Assembly: GCF_030209575.1 (NCBI RefSeq)
Contig: NZ_JARVRS010000001.1
Span: 2,356,001-2,420,000, forward strand
Reading direction: 5' to 3'
DNA from: Leifsonia sp. fls2-241-R2A-40a
Lineage (GTDB): Bacteria; Actinomycetota; Actinomycetes; Actinomycetales; Microbacteriaceae
DNA: 64,000 bases
Part shown: in pieces, positions 58,093 through 64,000 of the stretch
How positions within the stretch are numbered: position 1 is the stretch's first letter
Layout: the number at the start of each line of letters is the position of its first letter
Made by a program: the position numbers and the translations under genes
The notes under the pieces: model-generated
The model's database searches: none
What the model was told of the DNA's origin: nothing
The model's input: the letters and a program-made list of their open reading frames with translations, nothing else

Positions 58093-59031
58093 TCACGCCT
58101 CGGCGGGCGCGTACGTCTCGATCGTGATGATCCCCGAGGCGGGATTCGTCGCGGAGAGATGGACGACCGAGAACCCTCCGGTCTCGAGGTCGGCCGCGTC
58201 GTTCAGATAGGCGCCGGGCATCGTCCCCGTGGCGAGGGCGATCTCGCGCATGATCTCCGGGAGGACCGGGCCGTGGCTGCACAGCACGGCGGTCTTGCGG
58301 GAGCGGATGCGCTTGCCGACAACGCTGCGCACGTCGCCCTGGCCCTCCTCGTAGGCCTCCTGGCTGATGCCATGGTCTCGGACCGGCTTGATCCCCGTGG
58401 CCGCGGCCAGCGGCGCGACCGTGGTCACGCAGCGGACGGCGTCGCTCGTGACGATTCGCTTGGGGCGCCACGCCTCGAGGGTCGCGACGTCGGCGGCGGC
58501 CTGCTTGACGCCGCGCTCGGTGAGCGGCCGGGCGGCATCCGAGCCGTCCCACCGCTCCCGAGGCGCTGCCTTGCCGTGCCGGAGGGCGATGAGGGCGAAC
58601 GTCGAGGTGATCCCCTGGCGGGCGAGGGCGTCGAACGCGTCCAGGATCTCGACGTCCCGTTCGTACGTGAGGTATCCGCGCGCCTTCTTGATCGTCACCC
58701 ACTCGATCGCTGCGATCTCGCTGTTGGGCACGAAGGTGGAGCGGGCGATCGCCTTGTCCGACACCTCGGCCGCCCAGAAGTGGACGATCTTGTCGCGGCC
58801 GCTGCCGAGCCCGTACGTCGAGACGCCGAGCGGCACCCCCAGACCGACGCGCAGGCCGGTCTCTTCGAGGATCTCACGCACCGCCGTCTGGGGGAGCGTC
58901 TCGCCCGGGTCGACCTTGCCCTTGGGGATCGTGACGTCGCCGTACTTGGTCCGGTGTACCACCAGCACGACGATCCGGTCGTCCACGACCCGCCAGCAGA
59001 GGGCGCCCGCGGCGTAGATGGCCGGGCTCAC
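58093..59031 (-). CDS. mutT1: Nudix hydrolase fused to histidine phosphatase (MutT1 type)
   Basis: A 312-residue two-domain enzyme. The Nudix box is [23 protein letters not shown] (residues about 38-60); the C-terminal histidine-phosphatase domain has [13 protein letters not shown] (RHG) and [11 protein letters not shown]. Mycobacterial MutT1 with this layout hydrolyses 8-oxo-(d)GTP and diadenosine polyphosphates. The GTG overlaps the ppk stop by 4 bases, so the two are coexpressed. Confidence 0.92.
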   Translation of the reverse strand: MSPAIYAAGALCWRVVDDRIVVLVVHRTKYGDVTIPKGKVDPGETLPQTAVREILEETGLRVGLGVPLGVSTYGLGSGRDKIVHFWAAEVSDKAIARSTFVPNSEIAAIEWVTIKKARGYLTYERDVEILDAFDALARQGITSTFALIALRHGKAAPRERWDGSDAARPLTERGVKQAAADVATLEAWRPKRIVTSDAVRCVTTVAPLAAATGIKPVRDHGISQEAYEEGQGDVRSVVGKRIRSRKTAVLCSHGPVLPEIMREIALATGTMPGAYLNDAADLETGGFSVVHLSATNPASGIITIETYAPAEA

Positions 59032-61238
59032 CGCCTGGTTCCCGTACGAGCGCTGCGCGGGCGGTGACTGTACTGCTGGATGAGCTTGCTCTGCAGGTCG
59101 ACGAGCGGCTTGCCGTCCTTGTCGAGGTGATGCCGGGTCCAGACGCCGTCCTCATCGAGTCGCCACGTCGCCGTGCGCTCGTCGAAGGCCAGGTCGAACA
59201 GGTCGTCCAGTTCGCGCAGGTGTTCGGGATCGGACAGCCGGACCAGCGCCTCGACGCGGCGGTCGAGGTTGCGGTGCATCATGTCGGCGCTGCCGATGAA
59301 GACCTGCGGATCGCCGCCGTTGACGAAGGCGAACACCCGGGAGTGCTCGAGGTAGCGGCCGAGCACCGAGCGCACCCGGATGTTCTCGGACAGCCCCTCG
59401 CGACCGGGGACCACCCCGCAGATGCCGCGCACCCAGAGGTCGACCGGCACGCCCGCCTGACTCGCGCGGTAGAGCGCGTCGATGATCGCCTCGTCCACGA
59501 TCGAGTTGAGCTTGATCCGGATACCGGAGGGACGTCCGGCCTCGGCGTTCGTCCGCTCGGTCTCGATGCGCTTGAGGAGTCCCTTGCGCAGGTGCAGCGG
59601 CGCGACCAGGAGCCGCTTGAACTTCTTCTCGATCGCGTAGCCGGAGAGCTCGTTGAACAGACGGGTGAGGTCTTTGCCCACCTGGTCGTCGGCGGTCAGC
59701 AGTCCGAGGTCTTCGTAGATGCGCGAGGTCTTCGGGTTGTAGTTGCCGGTGCCGATGTGGCTGTAGTGCTTGAGCACGCCCTTCTCCTCGCGGATGACGA
59801 GGGCGAGCTTGCAGTGCGTCTTCAGCCCCACGAGCCCGTACACGACGTGCACGCCGGCCTTCTCGAGCTTGCGCGCCCACGAGATGTTGTTCTGCTCGTC
59901 GAAGCGCGCCTTGATCTCGACCAGCGCCAGCACCTGCTTGCCGGCCTCGGCCGCATCGATCAGCGCCTCGACGATCGGGCTGTCGCCCGAGGTGCGGTAC
60001 AGCGTCTGCTTGATGGCGAGCACGTGCGGATCGGCGGCGGCCTGCTCGAGGAACGCCTGGACGCTTGTCGCGAACGACTCGTACGGGTGGTGCACCAGCA
60101 CGTCCTGCCGCGAGATCGCGGCGAAGATGTCGGGCTTGGCGTTCGGCTCGCTCGGCATCAGCTGCGCGGGCGTCGTGGGAACGTGGTTCGGGTAGTGGAG
60201 GTCGGGGCGGTCGAGCTTCGCCAGGTCGAACAGTCCGCCGAGGTCGAGCGGAGCCGGGAGCCGGTAGACCTCCTGCTCGGTCACATCCAGCTCGCGCACC
60301 AGCAGGCCCAGCGTCACCGGATCCATGTCGTCGGTGACCTCGAGACGGATGGGCGGACCGAACCGGCGGCGCAGCAGCTCCCGCTCGAGCGCCTGGATGA
60401 GGTTCTCGGTCTCGTCCTCGTCGATCTCGACGTCTTCGTTGCGGGTGACGCGGAAGACGTGGTGATCGAGGATCTCCATGCCCGGGAAGAGGTCGCCGAG
60501 GTGGTTGGCGATGAGCTCCTCGAGGGTGATGAACCGCACCTGGCCGACGGTCTCGCGCTGGTCGATGCGCACGAAGCGCGGCAGCATCTGCGGGACCTTG
60601 AGACGCGCGAACTGCTCCTTGCCGGTCCGCGAGTTGCGGACGCGGATGGAGAGGTTGAGCGAGAGGCCGGAGATGTAGGGGAAGGGATGCGCGGGGTCGA
60701 CCGCGAGCGGCATCAGGACGGGGAAGATCTGCTGCGAGAAGATCTCGCGCAGCTGGACCTTGTCGGCGTCGTCGAGGCCGTCGTACGTGACCACCGAGAT
60801 GCCGGCTTCGTTGAGCGCGGGGAGCACCAGGTCGTGGTACGCACGGGCATGCCGGAGCTGCAGCTCGTGCGCCTTCTCGGAGATGTCGGCGAGCACCTCC
60901 TGCGGCGCGCGGCCGACGTTGGTGGGAACGGCGAGACCGGTGGCGATGCGACGCTTCAGGCCGGCCACCCGCACCATGAAGAACTCGTCGAGGTTGCTCG
61001 CGAAGATGGCGAGGAAGTTCGCGCGTTCGAGCACCGGGAGCAGCGGATCCTCCGCCAGCTCGAGCACCCGCTGGTTGAACGCCAGCCAGCTCAGCTCGCG
61101 GTCGAGGTAGCGGTCGTCCGGCAGGTTCGGGTCCGGCTCGTAGATGAAGGGCGCGAAGTCGTCGTCGAAGTCGCTGCCCAGGCTTCCGCCCAGCCCCGTG
61201 TCGAGAAGGCCGTTCTCCAGAGTCGTGCGCTCGTCCAT
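59028..61238 (-). CDS. ppk: Polyphosphate kinase 1
   Basis: A 736-residue PPK1 that polymerises ATP gamma-phosphate into polyphosphate, reversibly. Landmarks are the N domain [19 protein letters not shown], the head domain, and the catalytic part with [13 protein letters not shown] and [24 protein letters not shown] (phospho-His), then [14 protein letters not shown] and [15 protein letters not shown]. No start has a strong ribosome site; 61238 gives MDERTTLE, and 61250 (MMVGMDERT) is possible. PHO-box-like repeats lie upstream. Confidence 0.95.
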   Translation of the reverse strand: MDERTTLENGLLDTGLGGSLGSDFDDDFAPFIYEPDPNLPDDRYLDRELSWLAFNQRVLELAEDPLLPVLERANFLAIFASNLDEFFMVRVAGLKRRIATGLAVPTNVGRAPQEVLADISEKAHELQLRHARAYHDLVLPALNEAGISVVTYDGLDDADKVQLREIFSQQIFPVLMPLAVDPAHPFPYISGLSLNLSIRVRNSRTGKEQFARLKVPQMLPRFVRIDQRETVGQVRFITLEELIANHLGDLFPGMEILDHHVFRVTRNEDVEIDEDETENLIQALERELLRRRFGPPIRLEVTDDMDPVTLGLLVRELDVTEQEVYRLPAPLDLGGLFDLAKLDRPDLHYPNHVPTTPAQLMPSEPNAKPDIFAAISRQDVLVHHPYESFATSVQAFLEQAAADPHVLAIKQTLYRTSGDSPIVEALIDAAEAGKQVLALVEIKARFDEQNNISWARKLEKAGVHVVYGLVGLKTHCKLALVIREEKGVLKHYSHIGTGNYNPKTSRIYEDLGLLTADDQVGKDLTRLFNELSGYAIEKKFKRLLVAPLHLRKGLLKRIETERTNAEAGRPSGIRIKLNSIVDEAIIDALYRASQAGVPVDLWVRGICGVVPGREGLSENIRVRSVLGRYLEHSRVFAFVNGGDPQVFIGSADMMHRNLDRRVEALVRLSDPEHLRELDDLFDLAFDERTATWRLDEDGVWTRHHLDKDGKPLVDLQSKLIQQYSHRPRSARTGTRR

Positions 61239-61282
61239 GCCCACCATCATGTCACCGCGCGAAGACACCGGGGACGGGGCCG

Positions 61283-61300
61283 TGTAAACGGTGGATAAAC
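61283..61300 (-). promoter_or_regulatory. PHO-box-like direct repeat before ppk
   Basis: On the minus strand GTTTATC (61300-61294) and GTTTACA (61289-61283) repeat with an 11-bp period, as in the pst promoter, in the 65-77 bases between the glnR stop and ppk. Two units only, so this is weaker than the pst site. Confidence 0.5.
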
Positions 61301-61315
61301 TCGCCGACCGGTGGA

Positions 61316-62068
61316 TCAGGGACGGACGGACGTGGGGAGGCGGTCGTTCTCGTCCTCGTAGACGTTGAAGCGGTAGCCGACGTTGCGCACGGTGCCGATG
61401 AGGGACTCCAGGTCGCCCAGCTTCGCTCGCAGCCGCCGCACGTGCACGTCCACGGTGCGCGTCCCGCCGAAGTAGTCGTAGCCCCACACTTCGCTCAGCA
61501 GCTGCTCGCGGGTGAAGACGCGGGAGGGATGCGTGGCGAAGAAGCGCAGCAGTTCGAACTCCTTGAAGGTCAGGTCGAGCTGACGGCCATGCGCCTTCGC
61601 CGAGTAGCTCGCCTCGTCGATCGTGATCCCCGAGGCCTGGATCTTCGACTGCGAGTGCTCCTGGGTCTGCCGGCCGATCGCCAGGCGGATGCGCGCATCC
61701 ACTTCGGCCGGGCCTGCGTTGTCGAGCACGACGTCACTGACGCCCCAGTCCGCGCTGACGGCGGTCAGGCCGCCCTCGGTCAGCACGAGCACGAGGGGGA
61801 CCGTGACACCGGTCGTGGTGAGGATCTTGCACAGCGACTTCGCGCTGGCGAGGTCGCGTCGCGCGTCCACGAAGATCAGGTCGCAGCTCGGCGCGTTGAC
61901 CAGCGAGGCCGGCTCGGCCGGGATCTGCCGCACGCGGTGGCTCAGCAGCGCCAGCGCCGGGAGCACCTCAGCGCCGGGGCCCGCGGAATCGGCAGCGGAC
62001 GAGGTGGACCCCGTGGGGCGGGTCGCGGACGAGGAGGGCGCAGAGGTGAGGATCAGAAGTTGCGCCAC
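61316..62068 (-). CDS. glnR: GlnR-type atypical OmpR-family regulator
   Basis: A 250-residue regulator matching actinobacterial GlnR: receiver-like domain with [44 protein letters not shown] and [15 protein letters not shown], then a winged helix with [56 protein letters not shown]. GlnR controls nitrogen assimilation genes and is atypical in not needing phosphorylation; in some actinobacteria it is itself a PhoP target. GTG 62068 has GAGGAGGA 4 nt upstream. Confidence 0.88.
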   Translation of the reverse strand: MAQLLILTSAPSSSATRPTGSTSSAADSAGPGAEVLPALALLSHRVRQIPAEPASLVNAPSCDLIFVDARRDLASAKSLCKILTTTGVTVPLVLVLTEGGLTAVSADWGVSDVVLDNAGPAEVDARIRLAIGRQTQEHSQSKIQASGITIDEASYSAKAHGRQLDLTFKEFELLRFFATHPSRVFTREQLLSEVWGYDYFGGTRTVDVHVRRLRAKLGDLESLIGTVRNVGYRFNVYEDENDRLPTSVRP

Positions 62069-62166
62069 CCATTCCTCCTCATCCCGCTCGTGCCGTAATG
62101 CTATCGGAAATGGCCGCTTCCTCTCCCGCAGGCCCCTGCAGGCCGGAGCCGGGGCACAATGGGAGG

Positions 62167-62517
62167 GTGAGCGACGACACTCCGGAGATCCCCGCACCGC
62201 ACGCCATGGGACCGGCCGCGGCGGCGGGCCCGGCGCAGCCGCCGCTGCCCCGGTGGGCGACGGTGACGAGCGTGGGAGCCGTGTGGCTGGTGGCCGTGGT
62301 GCTCGGCATCCTGATCGGCGCTCTGGCCCGGCCTGCCGCCTACGCGTCCTGGCTGTCCCTGGCGCTCGGCGTGTGCGTCCTCCTGGGATTCGTCGCGCAG
62401 CTGGCGACCCAGCAGAAGGACGGCTTCATCAATCGGCTCGCCGTGACCTTCGCCGGGAGCTTCGTCATCCTGGGGCTCATCGGCGGCGTCCTGGCCCTCA
62501 CCTTCGTCGTCGGCTGA
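62167..62517 (+). CDS. Small three-helix membrane protein
   Basis: A 116-residue protein with a Pro/Ala-rich N-terminus (1-30) and three hydrophobic helices (about 35-55, 62-78, 93-115). No family recognised. CACAAT ends 6 nt before the GTG, which marks a leaderless mRNA. It is divergent from glnR. Confidence 0.7.
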   Translation: MSDDTPEIPAPHAMGPAAAAGPAQPPLPRWATVTSVGAVWLVAVVLGILIGALARPAAYASWLSLALGVCVLLGFVAQLATQQKDGFINRLAVTFAGSFVILGLIGGVLALTFVVG

Positions 62518-62572
62518 TCGCAGCGGCTGATCGCAGCCGGGGATCCGGCCCCGAATGTCGGCGGCGCCTGGT

Positions 62573-62578
62573 TAGACT
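62573..62578 (+). promoter_or_regulatory. -10 box of the 36-residue membrane protein gene
   Basis: TAGACT fits TANNNT and ends exactly 6 nt before ATG 62585, as at many other genes here, which implies a leaderless transcript that continues into the FABP-like and ygfZ genes. Confidence 0.6.
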
Positions 62579-62584
62579 GGACGC

Positions 62585-62695
62585 ATGCTGGTCGCTCTCG
62601 AACTCTTCTTCGTCGGCCTTCTGGGCCTGGCAACGCTCGCCATCCTCGGTGTCTCGGGGCTGGTGGTGTACAACCTCTTCCGCGGTCAGCGCTGA
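62585..62695 (+). CDS. 36-residue single-span membrane protein
   Basis: The frame encodes MLVALELFFVGLLGLATLAI and continues to YNLFRGQR, one hydrophobic helix with a positive C-terminal tail. Support comes from the leaderless-type -10 at the right distance, the stop only 13 bases before the next gene, and the clear helix-plus-charge design. Function is unknown; a small subunit or regulator of a membrane complex is possible. Confidence 0.6.
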   Translation: MLVALELFFVGLLGLATLAILGVSGLVVYNLFRGQR

Positions 62696-62708
62696 GTCCC
62701 GGCGGATC

Positions 62709-63305
62709 ATGATCGAGATCCCCACCGACCTCCCGGCCGAGCTGGTCCCTCTCTCCTGGCTCATCGGAGTCTGGGAGGGCACCGGTGTCCTCGACTACGC
62801 CGTCGACGAGGAGCACACGCAGCTGGAGTTCGGTCAGCGCGTCAGCTTCAGCCACGACGGGCTCGGCTACCTGAACTATTCGGCCACGTCGTGGGTGCTC
62901 GATGAGCAGAACTCCCCACTCGCGGCCGAGACCGGCTACTGGCGACTGCACCGCAAGCTGGTGGAGGGCGACGCCGGTCCGGCGATGCTCCCCGGCAGCG
63001 GTGTGCGGCCGTTCAACACGGCCCAGTCCGTCGAGGCGCTGCGCAACTCCAACGGCGGCTTCGACATCGATGTCTCGATCATCCATCCGGACGGCGTCAG
63101 CGAGCTGTACCTCGGCCAGGTCGCCGGGCCGCGCATCGACCTCGCGACCGACGCCGTGCTGCGCACGGCCGGCGCCAAGGAGTACACCGCGGCGACGCGG
63201 CTCTACGGACTGGTCGAGAACCACCTGCTCTGGGCCTGGGACATCGCCGCCCTGGGTCAGGAGCTGCGGACCCACGCGTCCGCTCGACTCGCCAAGGTCG
63301 ACTGA
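62709..63305 (+). CDS. Nitrobindin / FABP-like heme-binding protein
   Basis: A 198-residue beta-barrel protein of the nitrobindin (DUF1794) family. The signature GxWxGxG is in LSWLIGVWEGTGV, with SYxxxxxW-type strands after it, and the heme-ligand His lies in the C-terminal segment LVENHLLWAWDIAALGQELRTHASARL. Known members bind ferric heme and isomerise peroxynitrite. It ends directly before ygfZ. Confidence 0.85.
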   Translation: MIEIPTDLPAELVPLSWLIGVWEGTGVLDYAVDEEHTQLEFGQRVSFSHDGLGYLNYSATSWVLDEQNSPLAAETGYWRLHRKLVEGDAGPAMLPGSGVRPFNTAQSVEALRNSNGGFDIDVSIIHPDGVSELYLGQVAGPRIDLATDAVLRTAGAKEYTAATRLYGLVENHLLWAWDIAALGQELRTHASARLAKVD

Positions 63306-64000
63306 GTGGATGCGTCAGCTCCCTCGCCGTTCCTCGACCTGCCCGCCGCGGTCGACACCGAGGGCATCGGCGTGCCCGCCCACTACGGCAGCCCCCTCGC
63401 GGAACAGCGCGCGCTCGCCGAGGGCGACGCCATCGTCGACCTCTCCGACCGGGCCGTGCTCACCATCACGGGTCCGGATCGGCTGAGCTGGCTCAACTCC
63501 CTGACGAGCCAGGCGCTCACCGGCCTGCAGCCGGGGGAGTCGTCCGAGACGCTCCTGCTGGATGTGACCGGTCGCGTCGAGCACGCCGCCCGGCTGCTCG
63601 ATGACGGCCAGACGCTGTGGATGCTGGTCGATCGGCCCGAGGCGGAGGGGCTGCTGGGGTGGCTGAACTCGATGCGCTTCATGCTGCGCGTCGAGCTGGC
63701 CGACCGGACGGCCGACCTCGCGACCATCGGGACGCTCGGCGACCCGCCGCTCCCGATCGCCGCGCCGAACGACGTCCCGCTGATCTGGCACGATCCGTGG
63801 CGCGCGGTGACCGCCGGCGGCCATCAGTACGCACGCGGCGAGCATCCCGGAGCGGGGTGGTCGTGGAGCGAGCGCCTGGTTCCGCGCGACGCGCTGCCGT
63901 CGGTGGTCGCCCGGGTCCGCTCCGGCGAGCTCTCGGTCGCGGGCACCCTCGCCGCCGACGCGCTGCGGATCGCCGCATGGCGGCCGCGGTTCTCGACCGA
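63306..64000 (+). CDS. ygfZ: YgfZ/GcvT-like folate-binding protein (3' partial)
   Basis: The first 231 residues of a tetrahydrofolate-binding protein that assists Fe-S cluster assembly. It begins at a GTG abutting the preceding stop. Visible features are GVPAHYGSPLAEQRALAEGDAIVDLSDRAVLTITGPDRLSWLNSLTSQ and LLLDVTGRVEHAARLL. The YgfZ motif KGCYxGQE lies further on and is beyond the window, so the assignment rests on the N-terminal part; a GcvT relative is the alternative. Confidence 0.85.
   Translation, partial: MDASAPSPFLDLPAAVDTEGIGVPAHYGSPLAEQRALAEGDAIVDLSDRAVLTITGPDRLSWLNSLTSQALTGLQPGESSETLLLDVTGRVEHAARLLDDGQTLWMLVDRPEAEGLLGWLNSMRFMLRVELADRTADLATIGTLGDPPLPIAAPNDVPLIWHDPWRAVTAGGHQYARGEHPGAGWSWSERLVPRDALPSVVARVRSGELSVAGTLAADALRIAAWRPRFST

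Noticed and set aside
59064-61298. Long open frame (about 744 codons) antisense to ppk
   Set aside because: High GC leaves long stop-free antisense frames. The product is low-complexity, rich in Arg/Val/Glu/Leu, with no domain, while ppk on the other strand has all family motifs.
1-64000. Genomic island or prophage in the amino-sugar regions
   Set aside because: No integrase, transposase, phage gene or attachment repeat is visible, and base composition and codon habit look even across the window.

Overview
The window is high-GC, gene-dense chromosomal DNA from an actinobacterium, most likely a Microbacteriaceae member (Leifsonia-like). I infer this from protein character and gene set: a GlnR-type atypical response regulator, the SigK/RskA pair, a MutT1 Nudix/phosphatase fusion, homodimeric NADP-isocitrate dehydrogenase, a ZTP riboswitch before glyA-folD, and many genes whose -10 hexamer sits exactly 6 nt before the start codon (leaderless mRNAs). 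I see no phage, insertion sequence, integrase, plasmid origin or CRISPR array. Taxonomy is inference; no rRNA is present.

Layout. 1-5.7 kb: the tail of an ABC exporter, a PLP-fold protein lacking the cofactor lysine, and a two-component cluster (stand-alone receiver, NarL-type regulator, membrane histidine kinase). 5.8-11.8 kb: a PiT phosphate transporter with a small membrane partner, a lipoprotein, a GNAT/alkyltransferase-like pair, icd, an SDR and a serine hydrolase. 11.85-20.9 kb: a GlcNAc/chitobiose operon (ROK regulator, binding protein, two permeases, GH3 hexosaminidase, ROK kinase, nagB) facing nagA. 21-25.7 kb: purU, an NCS1 permease/isochorismatase pair and an MFS gene with a structured leader. 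25.7-37.8 kb: a second amino-sugar locus whose enzymes add up to an N-acetylgalactosamine (GalNAc) route: ROK kinase, NagA-type deacetylase, AgaS-like SIS protein, PfkB kinase and class II aldolase, with a DeoR regulator, a divergent sugar ABC importer, a PIG-V-like membrane protein and a GH20 hexosaminidase.

37.9-40.9 kb: riboswitch-glyA-folD-ybaK. 40.9-46.6 kb: an MBL hydrolase, galTK with a divergent DeoR regulator, aldose epimerase, and an SDR divergent from its probable TetR regulator. 47.3-51.1 kb: a ChaA-like antiporter, a DUF4232 lipoprotein, a small membrane protein and a CLC channel. 51.1-53.8 kb: a diverged 130-bp tandem repeat, tRNA-Lys, an unrecognised protein and sigK-rskA behind a structured leader. 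53.9-62.1 kb: pstSCAB, mutT1, ppk and glnR, with PHO-box-like 11-bp repeats before pst and ppk. 62.1-64 kb: small membrane proteins, a nitrobindin-like protein and a truncated ygfZ.

Together the window reads as nutrient capture: two amino-sugar importers without their own ATPases (probably served by a shared MsiK-type ATPase elsewhere), intracellular hexosaminidases, galactose use, and phosphate uptake plus polyphosphate storage. The most noteworthy non-coding signals are a family of palindromic repeats, one copy of which lies inside the GH3 gene, several long inverted repeats placed between genes, and two structured leaders (MFS gene, sigK) that I cannot assign to a known class.
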